Shown here: positions 9,571 through 18,263 of the stretch, in pieces
Numbering within the stretch: position 1 is the stretch's first letter
How the letters are laid out: the number at the start of each line of letters is the position of its first letter
Origin: Halomonas lysinitropha
GTDB lineage: Bacteria > Pseudomonadota > Gammaproteobacteria > Pseudomonadales > Halomonadaceae
Assembly: GCF_902500215.1 (NCBI RefSeq)
Contig: NZ_CABVOU010000016.1
Location: forward strand, 62,001 to 126,000
Length of the DNA: 64,000 nt
Reading direction: 5' to 3'
The notes under the pieces: generated by a model
Databases searched by the model: none
The model's input: the letters and a program-made list of their open reading frames with translations, nothing else
Told to the model about the DNA's origin: nothing
Made by a program: the position numbers and the translations under genes

Positions 9571-10364
9571 TGGCGAAGCTACCGGTACTGATCTCACGAC
9601 CGGGCGAGCGGGCCGGGCCGCTCGCCGAAGCCATCGAGGCTCGCGGCCTTCCCGTCAAGCGCCTGGATGTCATGGACCTCGAGCCGTTGCCGGAAACCCC
9701 GGCGATGCGCAGCGCCTGGCTGGACATCGATCATTTCCGCAAGGTGGTAGTCGTCAGTCCCTTCGCGGCCGAGTGTCTGGTCGAGGCGCTGAATCGCTAC
9801 TGGCCGCAGCTTCCGGTGGGTATTGACTACTATGCCGTGGGGGCCTCCACCGCCGCCCTGTTGCACCGGCGGCTGGGGGTGCGGGTCCATGTGCCGTCGC
9901 CGTCGGCCGGGGAGGACACCAGCGAGGCGCTGCTGAAGCTGGCCTCGCTGCATGCCCTGGACGAGCAGCGTGTGCTGCTGGTCGCCGGCGAAGGAGGGCG
10001 TCCACTGATCGCCGATACGCTGGGCTCCCGCGGTGCTCGGGTGACCCGGCTGGTGGTCTATCGCCGCCGTCTTCTCGATCCTGATCCCGCCATGGCAGCG
10101 AGATTGGCCAATGGCGATTATCGTGCGCTGGTGGTCAGCAGCGGAGAAATCCTTGAACATCTGGCAAGATGGTGTACAGAAGCCGCCTTGAACCAACCGC
10201 TAATCGTTTCCAGTGCTCGGTTGGCTACACTGGCCGGCAGGTTGGGGTTTAATGTCCCCGTCGTGGCGTCGGGCGCCACGCCTGCCGCCCTGGCGGTAGC
10301 GGTCGCCAGGAGCAGCGCCCCGGAGGAGGCCGATGTCGATCATGATGATCTCGAAAAGGGCTAG
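9570..10364 (+). CDS. hemD: Uroporphyrinogen-III synthase
   Basis: Cyclises hydroxymethylbilane with inversion of ring D. At 264 aa it has the two-lobed Rossmann-like layout of the family. Sequence is poorly conserved in this family; support comes from the SRPGERAGPLAEAIEARG opening, VVVSPFAAECL, and the EQRVLLVAGEGGRP segment, together with its coupled position directly after hemC (TGATG overlap) and before hemX. Confidence 0.92.
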   Translation: MAKLPVLISRPGERAGPLAEAIEARGLPVKRLDVMDLEPLPETPAMRSAWLDIDHFRKVVVVSPFAAECLVEALNRYWPQLPVGIDYYAVGASTAALLHRRLGVRVHVPSPSAGEDTSEALLKLASLHALDEQRVLLVAGEGGRPLIADTLGSRGARVTRLVVYRRRLLDPDPAMAARLANGDYRALVVSSGEILEHLARWCTEAALNQPLIVSSARLATLAGRLGFNVPVVASGATPAALAVAVARSSAPEEADVDHDDLEKG

Positions 10365-10370
10365 CGACAG

Positions 10371-11954
10371 ATGAGCAAGCAACCACACGAACAAGATGAA
10401 CAGCAGGCGCCCTCCGGCGCAGAGTCGGCGAGCGCGGGGGGTGAGGCCGGCAAGCCGTCCGCTTCCGGCAGGCGCCGCTCGCGGCGTTACGACAAGACTG
10501 CCGGTAAGCAGGCCGCGGACGCGTCACAGGGGAAACCGGATGCTGCAGAGGCGACTGGCGAATCCGGGAGCGGCAAGTCCTCCCCTGTCGCGGCCGACAA
10601 CTCCGCCAGTCGCCCGGAAAAGGGCGACAAGCCGGCATCCGGCAGCGACAAGCCCGCTGACCAGAAGGCCACAGCGGAGAAGCCTGGCGCTGACAAACCC
10701 GCTGCGGGTCAGGCAGCCAGCGCCAAGCCCTCTGCCTCGAGCGGCAGCGCCGACAAGTCCGGCACGTCTACCAATGCCGGCTCCTCTGCCAAGCCCGGCC
10801 GCCCTGGCGGTGACAAATCGTCTGCCCCTTCGGATGGCGGCGGGGCCGGTGGTTCGCGCGGGCGCACCGCTGGTGATTCTTCCGGTGACGGTGGCAAGGG
10901 CGGCGGCAAGGCCGGGATACTTGCCCTTGTGCTGGTGATCCTGCTGGCTATCGGTGTCGTGCTGTTCGGCTGGCAGGCCTGGCAGAAGCTTGATGCCCAG
11001 CAGCAGCGCCTGGCCTCGTTGCCCGGCGATGTGGCCAGCCAGTCGGATATCGGTGAGCTCCAGTCGGATTTCGGCGAGCTGCAGGGACAGCTCGAGAGCG
11101 CCGAGAGCGAGCGTGATGCGGCCCTCGACTCGGCTATCTCCGACCTGCGCAGCGAGTTTTCCGATTACCGCAGCAGTGTCAACGAGACCCTGGACCAGGT
11201 GCTCGACGAACTCTCTCGCGAGCAGAACGCCGATGAGCGCGACTGGCTGCATGCCGAAGCCGCCTACCTGCTGCGCCTGGCCAACCAGCGCCTGCAGCTG
11301 GAGCGCGATGTGGAGGGAGCCGCCGCCCTGCTGCGCACCGCCGACGAACGGCTACGTGAGGCCGACAATCCGGCTCTGATGCCGGTGCGCCGCGAGATCG
11401 CCTCCGAGCTTGCCGCACTGGACTCAGTGCCCCAGGTCGACCGTAGTGGCCTCTATCTGGCGCTCAATGCCCAGCAGGAGCAGCTTGCCGGGCAGCCGCT
11501 GGCCCAGGATATCGAAGAGGCCGCCGCCGCCGACGCCCTCGAAGAGACGCCCTCGGGTGGCTGGCAGGAGCAGCTGGCACGCTTCGGCGGCGAGCTCAAG
11601 GATCTGGTCACCGTGCGCAAGCATGATCAGGCCCTGGAGGCGCTGATCTCGCCCGAGCAGGAGTCCTATCTGCGCCAGAGTGTGCGCCTGGTGCTCGAGC
11701 AGTCCCAGCTGGCGCTGCTCAAGGAGGAGCAGGAGCTCTACGAGGCCAGCCTCGACAAGGCCCTGACGCTGATTCGTGGCTATTACGACACCAGCACCAG
11801 CGGTGTTCAGGCGGTGATCGAGCGTCTCGAGGCGCTCAAGCAGCGCAGCATTCGCCCGGAGCTTCCCGATATCAGCGACTCCCAGCAGGCGCTGGCGACC
11901 TTCATCGAGCGGCGCTTCGAGGGTCGTGACGACGGCCAGGGAGATGACGCATGA
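10371..11954 (+). CDS. hemX: HemX, uroporphyrinogen-III C-methyltransferase-like membrane protein
   Basis: An inner-membrane protein of the hemCDXY operon whose precise function is unsettled; despite the family name it lacks methyltransferase motifs. Residues 1-180 are a long, disordered, Ser/Lys/Ala/Gly/Pro-rich cytoplasmic tail. One membrane helix follows (about 181-201), then a coiled coil (about 205-270) and a helical periplasmic domain, the conserved part of the family. It overlaps hemY by 4 nt (ATGA). The N-terminal tail is longer than usual. Confidence 0.88.
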   Translation: MSKQPHEQDEQQAPSGAESASAGGEAGKPSASGRRRSRRYDKTAGKQAADASQGKPDAAEATGESGSGKSSPVAADNSASRPEKGDKPASGSDKPADQKATAEKPGADKPAAGQAASAKPSASSGSADKSGTSTNAGSSAKPGRPGGDKSSAPSDGGGAGGSRGRTAGDSSGDGGKGGGKAGILALVLVILLAIGVVLFGWQAWQKLDAQQQRLASLPGDVASQSDIGELQSDFGELQGQLESAESERDAALDSAISDLRSEFSDYRSSVNETLDQVLDELSREQNADERDWLHAEAAYLLRLANQRLQLERDVEGAAALLRTADERLREADNPALMPVRREIASELAALDSVPQVDRSGLYLALNAQQEQLAGQPLAQDIEEAAAADALEETPSGGWQEQLARFGGELKDLVTVRKHDQALEALISPEQESYLRQSVRLVLEQSQLALLKEEQELYEASLDKALTLIRGYYDTSTSGVQAVIERLEALKQRSIRPELPDISDSQQALATFIERRFEGRDDGQGDDA

Positions 11955-13201
11955 GAAAGCTGATCCTGATCGTAGTCCTGGGCCTGGCGCTCGGGGCGCT
12001 GTTCGGCCAGCTGATGATGTCGGTGCCGGGCTACTGGCTGGTGAGGGTGGGCGATACCTCCTACCAGACCTCCTTCTGGTTTGGCCTGGTCATCCTGCTT
12101 GCCGTCTTCATCGTGCTGCACTTCGGCCTGAGGCTGTTGATGCGCCTGACCCGACCGGTGAGTCGCTTCAAGGTGTGGAACAGTCGTGCCCGCAACCGTA
12201 ACGCCATGAAGCGCACCGTGCGCGGCCTGGTGGCACTGGCCGAGGGTCGCTGGAAGAAGGCCGAGAAGTCGCTGGTCAAGGCGGCCGACGACTCCAGCAC
12301 GCCGCTGGTCAACTACCTTTCGGCCGCCCTGGCGGCCCATTATCAGGGGCGCTACGAACAGGCCGACACCCTGCTCAAGCGGGCCCATCTGAGTACCGAG
12401 GGTGCCGACACGGCAGTGGGCATGATGCAGGCCCAGCTGATGCTGGACCGCCAGCAGTACGAGGAGGCGCTGGCGATCCTGACCCGCCTGGATCGCCATC
12501 TGCCCAACCACCCTCAGGTGCTCAAACAGCTCAAGCAGGCCTACCTCAGCGTCAGCGACTGGGATGGCCTGCGCCGCCTGATGCCCCGGCTGGGGGCCCA
12601 GCAGCTGATCTCCCGCGAGGAACGCGAGCAACTCGAGCAGCGCGCCTACCGCGAGCTGATCGGTCAGGAAGCGCGCAACCCCGGCGATATCGAACGGGTC
12701 CGCAATCTGTGGGCCGACATGCCGGACCACCTGCGTACCAATACCGACCTGGTCGTGCTTTACACCGAGGCGCTGGTGCGGGGCAACGAGGAAGGCATTG
12801 CCGAGCGGCTACTGCGCCACTCGCTGAAGGAGCACTGGGACAGCCGCCTGGTGCTGCGCTATGGCCTGCTCGACGTGGATGCGCGCCGACAGCTGGTCCT
12901 GGCCGAGAAGTGGCTGCAGGAGCGGCCCAACGATCCGGACCTGCTGCTGACACTGGGCCGTCTGTCGCTGCGCAACGCCTACTGGGGCAAGGCCCAGGAG
13001 TACTTCGAGGCGAGCCAGCGCCAGCGGCCCAGCGGAGTGGTCTGTGCCGAGCTGGCCCGGCTCTATGCCAACCTGGGCGAGCACCAGAAGAGCCAGCTCT
13101 TCTACCGGCAGAGCGTCGAGCTGCTCGACAAGTCGCTGCCTTCCTTGCCCCAGCCAAGCGAGGAGCCGGAAGAGACGAAGACCAAGACCAAGACGGCCTG
13201 A
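11951..13201 (+). CDS. hemY: HemY, TPR-containing inner-membrane protein
   Basis: A 416-aa protein of the haem operon with two N-terminal membrane helices (about 3-22 and 41-63), followed by TPR-like helical repeats with motifs such as AEGRWKKAEKSL and LAAHYQGRYEQAD. It is not the protoporphyrinogen oxidase also called HemY in Gram-positives; its molecular role remains unclear, and a scaffold for haem or precursor handling is often suggested. The acidic/basic C-terminus ends in repeated Lys-Thr. It is the last gene of hemCDXY, with hairpins downstream. Confidence 0.9.
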   Translation: MRKLILIVVLGLALGALFGQLMMSVPGYWLVRVGDTSYQTSFWFGLVILLAVFIVLHFGLRLLMRLTRPVSRFKVWNSRARNRNAMKRTVRGLVALAEGRWKKAEKSLVKAADDSSTPLVNYLSAALAAHYQGRYEQADTLLKRAHLSTEGADTAVGMMQAQLMLDRQQYEEALAILTRLDRHLPNHPQVLKQLKQAYLSVSDWDGLRRLMPRLGAQQLISREEREQLEQRAYRELIGQEARNPGDIERVRNLWADMPDHLRTNTDLVVLYTEALVRGNEEGIAERLLRHSLKEHWDSRLVLRYGLLDVDARRQLVLAEKWLQERPNDPDLLLTLGRLSLRNAYWGKAQEYFEASQRQRPSGVVCAELARLYANLGEHQKSQLFYRQSVELLDKSLPSLPQPSEEPEETKTKTKTA

Positions 13202-13242
13202 ACCATCCCGCCGCTTGAACGGCCAGTGATCCACTCTCCACA

Positions 13243-13262
13243 GGGGCGCCAGATGGCGCCCC
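13243..13262 (+). terminator. Hairpin after hemY
   Basis: A perfect 8-bp stem (GGGGCGCC, 4-nt loop AGAT, GGCGCCCC) begins 41 bp after the hemY stop. The following T content is weak (TTCTGCT). Confidence 0.55.
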
Positions 13263-13268
13263 TTCTGC

Positions 13269-13293
13269 TATCTGGCCTTCTGATAGCCAGATA
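13269..13293. repeat. Inverted repeat TATCTGGC/GCCAGATA
   Basis: A perfect 8-bp inverted repeat with a 9-nt spacer directly after the hemY hairpin and about 120 bp before the purine permease. A run of five Ts follows at 13301-13305. It could be a second terminator or an operator for the permease; the sequence alone does not decide. Confidence 0.4.
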
Positions 13294-13413
13294 TTAGACC
13301 TTTTTGTATACCTTGATGGCGTCACAGGTGTTGTCCAATCGGTCAAGAATTGCCTACCCTAGTTGGCGACAGACCTTTCACATCACCACGCACAACAACA
13401 ACAGGACCCCGTC

Positions 13414-14772
13414 ATGGAACAGATATCTCACGCCGCGGCCTCGCCCGGCGCTTCGTCGGAAGTGCGCTGGATCGAGCGTTATTTTCGTATACGCGATCGC
13501 GGCTCCTCCCTGCGCACCGAGGTGCTCGCGGGCATCGCCACCTTCCTGGCTTCGATGTACATCATCGTGGTCAACCCGGCGATCCTCTCCGATGCCGGTA
13601 TCCCCTTTTCGGCAGCGCTCTCCGCCACCGTGCTGATCAGCTTCATGAGCAGCCTGGCCATGGGGCTCTATGCGCGCAATCCCATCCTGGTGGCTCCCGG
13701 CATGGGCATGAATGCGCTCTTTACTTACACGCTGGTGCTGGGTGCCGGCCTCTCCTGGGAGGTGGCGCTGGGCTGTGTCTTCTGGTCCGGTGTGCTGTTC
13801 GCAGTGCTGGCGATGTTCAACGTCCGCCAGGCGATCATCGAGGCGATCCCGGCCTCATTGCGCTACGCCATCACCTGCGGCATCGGGCTCTTCATCACCT
13901 TCATCGGCCTCAAGAACGCCGGCTTCATCGTCGGCAGCGAGGCCACCCTGGTGAGCCTGGGCAGCTTCGACGCAAGCCTGGTGACCTTCTTCATCGGGCT
14001 GATGGCCACGGCGATCATGGTGGTGCTGCGCTTCAACGGTGCGCTGATCCTCGGTATTGCCCTGACTACCCTGCTGGCCGCTCCCATGGGGCGCCTGTGG
14101 GGCGAGGAAGTCATGGTCGAGTGGAGCGGTCTGGCCGCCTGGCCCGATTTCAGTGCGGTAATGCAGGTGGACATCCTGGGGGCGCTCAAGGTGGCCTATC
14201 TGCCGTTCATTTTCGTGATGCTGTTCACCAACTTCTTCGATGCCCTCTCCTGCTTCATGGCACTCTCCGAGTCGGCGGACCTCAAGGACAAGGACGGCAA
14301 TCCGCGCAACCTCAAGCGCTCCATGACCGTGGATGCCTTCGCCTCCATGATTGCCGCGCCGCTCGGTACCAGCGCCGCCCAGACCTTTATCGAGTCCGGC
14401 GCCGGGGTCGCCCAGGGCGGGCGTACCGGCCTGGTGGCGGTGACGATCGCCCTGCTCTTCCTGCCCTTCCTGTTTCTCTCACCGCTGCTTTCGCTGGTGC
14501 CGGGCATCGCCACGGCACCCGCTCTGGTACTGGTGGGGCTCTTCATGCTGGCGCCGGTGGCGAAGATCGACTGGGGCAGCTATGACGAAGCCTTCCCGGC
14601 CTTCCTGGCGATCATCCTGATGCCGCTGACCTACTCCATCACTCTGGGCATCGCCTTCGGATTCCTTTCCTTCGTGTTGATCAAGCTCTTCACCGGGCGT
14701 CTGGAGGCGATCCGGCCGGCCATGTGGGTCTCGGCGGCGCTCAGCGTGCTGATGCTGATGACGACCCACTGA
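13414..14772 (+). CDS. NCS2 purine permease, AzgA-like (hypoxanthine/guanine/adenine type)
   Basis: An inner-membrane proton symporter of 452 aa with 12-14 hydrophobic segments. The N-terminus RYFRIRDRGSSLRTEVLAG and the helix-breaking MGMNALFTY stretch are typical of the AzgA subfamily (E. coli GhxP, B. subtilis PbuG), as is SAAQTFIESGAGVAQGGRTG. The start was placed at the ATG at 13414, behind an AGGA; an in-frame TTG 17 codons upstream lacks a ribosome site. It stands alone, with a long hairpin shared with the convergent mscS gene. The base specificity cannot be read directly. Confidence 0.88.
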   Translation: MEQISHAAASPGASSEVRWIERYFRIRDRGSSLRTEVLAGIATFLASMYIIVVNPAILSDAGIPFSAALSATVLISFMSSLAMGLYARNPILVAPGMGMNALFTYTLVLGAGLSWEVALGCVFWSGVLFAVLAMFNVRQAIIEAIPASLRYAITCGIGLFITFIGLKNAGFIVGSEATLVSLGSFDASLVTFFIGLMATAIMVVLRFNGALILGIALTTLLAAPMGRLWGEEVMVEWSGLAAWPDFSAVMQVDILGALKVAYLPFIFVMLFTNFFDALSCFMALSESADLKDKDGNPRNLKRSMTVDAFASMIAAPLGTSAAQTFIESGAGVAQGGRTGLVAVTIALLFLPFLFLSPLLSLVPGIATAPALVLVGLFMLAPVAKIDWGSYDEAFPAFLAIILMPLTYSITLGIAFGFLSFVLIKLFTGRLEAIRPAMWVSAALSVLMLMTTH

Positions 14773-14798
14773 GGCATCGTCTACAGGCCCCGGCCTAA

Positions 14799-14837
14799 CG
14801 CACAGCGGGGCTGCCGAATGGGCAGCCCCGCTGTGCG
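14799..14837. terminator. Bidirectional hairpin between purine permease and MscS channel
   Basis: A perfect 17-bp stem (14799-14815 with 14821-14837) and 5-nt loop sit between convergent genes. It is very stable but lacks a clean T-run. Confidence 0.65.
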
Positions 14838-14863
14838 TGCTGAGATGCAAGATTGCCGGGTCG

Positions 14864-17185
14864 TCAGGGCTCCTCGACATCGTCTCCCGTAGGATTGCGG
14901 TGGTCGGGGTCGGCGATCTCCTGAATGCCCTGCTCGGGATCATCCTGGTGAGGCGTGTCCCGCCGGCGCTGTTGCGTTTTGGGCCCCAGCACCCGGACGT
15001 TCGCCGCCGGTGAGCGGCCCTCCTTGTCCTCGCCGAAGTAGAGCGTGGTATGCGGGAAGGGGATCTCGATGCCGGCCTCGTCGAAGCGCAGCTTGACCAG
15101 GCGATTGTAGGCTCGGCCCACCGCCCACTGGTCGCCGGGCGTGGTCTTGATGACCACCCGGATGTTCACCGAGCTGTCGGCCAGGGCGACGACCCCGGCC
15201 ACGGTGAGCGGTTCCAGCAGCTTGTGGCCGTGTTCTTCGCTGGCCTTGAGGTCCTCGAAGGCCAGGTTCAGCTGCTCGATGGCCTCGTCGATGCTCTCGT
15301 GGTAGGCGATGCCATACTCACCGACGTGGTTGCCGAACTCGCGCATGTAGTTGGAGACGGTGTCCACACTGGAGAAGGGCACCAGGTGGTAGGTGCCGGC
15401 GAGGTCGCGGATGCCCACCGAGCGGATGCTGAGCTTCTCGGCGGTGCCGGTGATGCCGCCCACGGTGACCACGTCACCGGTGTTCATGGCGTTCTCCACC
15501 TGGATGAAGATGCCGGTGATGATGTCCTGTACCAGCTTCTGGGAGCCGAAGCCGATGGCCAGGCCGAGCACACCGGCACCGGCGATCAGCGGACCGATGT
15601 TGATGCCGATCTCGGCCAGCACGATCATCATCGTCATGGTCATGATGGCGATCGCCAGGGCATTGCGGAACAGCGCCAGCAGGGTCTGGGCCCGGGCCGA
15701 GGGCACGCCGCCGCCGGTCTCCGGGTTGAGCTTGTGCTCGATCAGGCTGGCCAGGCCCAGCCATACGGCGACGGCGATCACCAGGATGACCGCCACGCTG
15801 ACCAATTTGCCCACCAGGGTGCTTCCCGCATCCGAGGCATACCAGGCCGCCAGGTCGAAGGCGCCCCAGGCGTTCAGCACCATCAGGAACACGGTGATCA
15901 GAATCAGGGTGCGAATGATGCGCAGGGCATTGGGCACGTAACTGTTGAGCCGCGGCTCCAGCAGTGGAAGCTTGCGGCGCAGATCGTCACCCAGACGTAT
16001 GCGCCGGCCAATGGTCTGAGTCAGCAGGTTCGAGACCAGCAAGCCTACCACGACGGCCGCAAGACTCTTGAGGGTGGCGAAGAGCACGAAGGGCAGGGCG
16101 TCGGCGGGCCGTGTCAGGGTCAGCACCAGGACCATCAGGAAATAGGCCAATGCAAAGAGGTGCCAGGTGCGAGCGAACAGCTGCAGCGAGACGCGGGAGG
16201 CCGCCATGCTGGTACGGTTTGCCTTGTCATTGATGGCAGTGCGCAAGCGGACTCGATTGGTCAGCACCACCGTGACGGCATAGAAGAAGGCCGCGAACAT
16301 GATCAGGGTGCCGATACTCTCTCCCAGCGTGGGCGCCAGGTAGAAATTGATCAGGGGTACCACGACCATCAGGCCGTAGCCGACCATGCCGATCAGACGG
16401 GCGAGCCAGCGGTTCCAGTAGGAGGCCTCATTGGTCGAGATAGGCAGCAGGCGCAGCCCCTCGTAGCGGGACGAGAACAGCATGCGCACCCCGGCCTTGA
16501 GCAGTTCGATCACCAGGAAGGCATTGAGGAACAGCGAGGCCCGGGTCGAGAGTTCACCGGTCTCCCCGACGGCGAAGGTGGCGATCAGGTTGCCGCCCAC
16601 ATAGGCCAGCGCCACGATTAGCACATCCACCACGGCGGCCAGGGCCACACAGATGACCAGTCGAAGTACGGTGGTCAGGCCGGCACCGTTGAGTGACCAC
16701 TGGCTGAAGCCGGTGAATAGCGGCTTGGCCAGACGCCGGAAGGCGACGAAGAACACCAGGGTGGCGAGAATCACCAGCCCCAGGTTGATCGCGGCGCTGG
16801 TGAAGGCCGCCGTGTTGAAGGTGCTGTCCTCGACGCCACCGGTGAACAGGCCCGCCATGGCTTCAACGGCATCGCCGAACCGACTGCCGATGTCACCGGC
16901 GATGCGGCTGGTGGCCTGGGCCAGTTGCCGAGGGAGCGAAGGCTCTTCGCTGGCGGCGCTCTCCTCGGCGGCCGTTTCCGAGGCGGCGACGTCATCGGCC
17001 ATACCGCGCAGCTGGTCAATCAACTGCTGGCGTGACTGCTCGTTCTCGAGCAGGTCGGCCAGGGTGGAGTAGGCCGGCGGCTCGCTGCCTGCGTCGGCTT
17101 GCTGGGCCTGGGTCGGGGTGGCGAAGGCCACCAAGGCGATCAGAAGCCAGCCAATGATGGCAGGAAAGGCTCGCAATGGGTTCAC
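14864..17185 (-). CDS. Large MscS-family mechanosensitive channel (YbiO/MscK-like)
   Basis: A 773-aa membrane protein expected to open on hypo-osmotic shock, relevant for an organism facing changing salinity. A signal peptide (cleavage after about residue 27, TQAQ) precedes a periplasmic domain and roughly ten membrane helices. The MscS core is near residues 540-680: the pore helix reads GPLIAGAGVLGLAIGFGSQK and is followed by the beta-domain with GIFIQVENAMNTGDVV and VPFSSVDTVSNYM. The C-terminal tail is short and charged. Length and layout resemble E. coli YbiO. It is monocistronic and convergent with the purine permease. Confidence 0.88.
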   Translation of the reverse strand: MNPLRAFPAIIGWLLIALVAFATPTQAQQADAGSEPPAYSTLADLLENEQSRQQLIDQLRGMADDVAASETAAEESAASEEPSLPRQLAQATSRIAGDIGSRFGDAVEAMAGLFTGGVEDSTFNTAAFTSAAINLGLVILATLVFFVAFRRLAKPLFTGFSQWSLNGAGLTTVLRLVICVALAAVVDVLIVALAYVGGNLIATFAVGETGELSTRASLFLNAFLVIELLKAGVRMLFSSRYEGLRLLPISTNEASYWNRWLARLIGMVGYGLMVVVPLINFYLAPTLGESIGTLIMFAAFFYAVTVVLTNRVRLRTAINDKANRTSMAASRVSLQLFARTWHLFALAYFLMVLVLTLTRPADALPFVLFATLKSLAAVVVGLLVSNLLTQTIGRRIRLGDDLRRKLPLLEPRLNSYVPNALRIIRTLILITVFLMVLNAWGAFDLAAWYASDAGSTLVGKLVSVAVILVIAVAVWLGLASLIEHKLNPETGGGVPSARAQTLLALFRNALAIAIMTMTMMIVLAEIGINIGPLIAGAGVLGLAIGFGSQKLVQDIITGIFIQVENAMNTGDVVTVGGITGTAEKLSIRSVGIRDLAGTYHLVPFSSVDTVSNYMREFGNHVGEYGIAYHESIDEAIEQLNLAFEDLKASEEHGHKLLEPLTVAGVVALADSSVNIRVVIKTTPGDQWAVGRAYNRLVKLRFDEAGIEIPFPHTTLYFGEDKEGRSPAANVRVLGPKTQQRRRDTPHQDDPEQGIQEIADPDHRNPTGDDVEEP

Positions 17186-17299
17186 GCTGTGACCTCCGTC
17201 TCTTGGCGTGTTATCGATGTGCTGTCGGGGATGCGTTCAGGTAACCGCATGATACGGCCTTTGGTTCACGGTCTCGAGTCGGGGCCGCAACCCTGTTTT

Positions 17300-17320
17300 C
17301 ATGTACACGCATTGTACATG
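17300..17320. promoter_or_regulatory. Operator-like palindrome between mscS-family gene and crcB
   Basis: CATGTACA, 5 bp, TGTACATG: a perfect 8-bp inverted repeat spanning 21 bp, about 115 bp upstream of the mscS-family gene and 160 bp before crcB. Spacing and symmetry suit a dimeric repressor; no regulator is adjacent to name it. Confidence 0.45.
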
Positions 17321-17348
17321 ACGATAAAGATGTGCCAATATTGACTTT

Positions 17349-17421
17349 GGTGGCTTACCGGTCACTGCCCCTGCAAGGCAAGCATGCGATACTTTGGCCA
17401 CCCTCATCGGGTGGCTTTTTT
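17349..17421 (+). promoter_or_regulatory. Attenuator-like leader with intrinsic terminator before crcB
   Basis: A perfect 7-bp terminator stem (GCCACCC 17397-17403, loop TCATC, GGGTGGC 17409-17415) is followed by six Ts, 57 bp before the first crcB. The upstream string GGTGGC (17349-17354) repeats the terminator's 3' arm and could pair with GCCACC (17397-17402) of its 5' arm, giving a mutually exclusive antiterminator. Many crcB genes are controlled by a fluoride riboswitch, but the conserved aptamer strings are not evident here. The terminator is clear; regulated readthrough is inference. Confidence 0.55.
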
Positions 17422-17478
17422 GTTCTGGCGGATCGTCGCCATCACCCTTGGACCTTTCTTGCAACGCTTGGGGAGTGA

Positions 17479-17868
17479 ATGAGCATCGACCCATTGGTGC
17501 TGCTGGTCGTGGCCGGTGGCGGAGGCTTGGGCGGCATGGCGCGTCTGGCAGTGGGCAATCTCGTGGCCCGTTACCTGGGCGCCGGCCTTCCCTGGGGAAC
17601 TCTGGTGGTCAACCTGAGTGGGGCCCTGCTCATGGGCCTCGCGGCCGGGATGCTGGGCCTGTCCGGCCCCGAGACGGGTCTGACCTGGCCGCTGCTGGCC
17701 ATTGGCCTGCTGGGGGGCTACACCACGGTCTCCACCTTCAGCCTGCAGACCCTGACGCTCTGGCAGCAGCGGCGCAAGGCCGCGGCCCTGGGCTACGTCG
17801 CCCTGACCCTGGGAGCGGGGGTGGCCGCGCTTGCGGTCGGCGCCTGGCTGGCGGGAGGCCTGCCATGA
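17479..17868 (+). CDS. crcB: Fluoride ion channel CrcB/Fluc, first copy
   Basis: A four-helix fluoride export channel of 129 aa. Family motifs are visible: GGLGGMARLAVG near residue 15, PWGTLVVNLSGALLMG (about 38-53) with the pore-lining Asn, and GLLGGYTTVSTFS (about 77-89). The ATG at 17479 follows GGGGAG. It overlaps the second copy by 4 nt (ATGA). Tandem copies usually make two subunits of fixed opposite orientation forming a heterodimer, whereas single copies are dual-topology homodimers. Confidence 0.92.
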   Translation: MSIDPLVLLVVAGGGGLGGMARLAVGNLVARYLGAGLPWGTLVVNLSGALLMGLAAGMLGLSGPETGLTWPLLAIGLLGGYTTVSTFSLQTLTLWQQRRKAAALGYVALTLGAGVAALAVGAWLAGGLP

Positions 17869-18257
17869 TCGTCTGGCGTGCCTATGCTGCGGTGGGGGTG
17901 GGCAGTGCCCTGGGCTCCACGCTGCGCTACCTGGTCTCGCTGGCGCTGGCGGGGCCGGCCTTCCCCTGGGCTACCCTGGCGGTCAACGCCCTGGGTTCCT
18001 GGCTGATCGTCGGTTTCGCCGCCTATGCCGCCCGCCGTACCCGTGGCAGGGTCGCGAGCTGGCAGCCCTTCCTGGCGGGTGGCTTCTGCGGCGGCTTCAC
18101 CACCTTCTCGCTATTTGGCCTGGAAACCCTGGCCCTCATGCACCAGGGCCACCGGGCGGCGGCCCTGGGCTATGTGGTGGCCAGCCTCCTCCTTTGGCTG
18201 GTTGCCGCCTGGGCGGGCCACCGCACCGGGCAGTGGCTGGCCGCCGCCCGCGGTTGA
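17865..18257 (+). CDS. crcB: Fluoride ion channel CrcB/Fluc, second copy
   Basis: A 130-aa channel of the same family, divergent from the first copy. Visible are VGSALGSTLRYLVS, PWATLAVNALGSWLIVG with the conserved Asn, and GGFCGGFTTFSLFGLET, whose FTTFS motif contributes the Phe-lined fluoride pathway. It has more Arg in its central loop (YAARRTRGR) than copy one, consistent with an opposite, fixed membrane orientation. It is translationally coupled to copy one and convergent with pgi, with only 6 nt between the two stop codons. Confidence 0.92.
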   Translation: MIVWRAYAAVGVGSALGSTLRYLVSLALAGPAFPWATLAVNALGSWLIVGFAAYAARRTRGRVASWQPFLAGGFCGGFTTFSLFGLETLALMHQGHRAAALGYVVASLLLWLVAAWAGHRTGQWLAAARG

Positions 18258-18263
18258 GAGGCC

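Noticed and set aside
13263..13413. Purine riboswitch before the purine permease
   Set aside because: No purine-aptamer core could be recognised; only inverted repeats are seen.
17186..17478. Canonical fluoride riboswitch before crcB
   Set aside because: The conserved strings of the crcB aptamer were looked for on the + strand and not found; only the terminator and a competing helix are supported.
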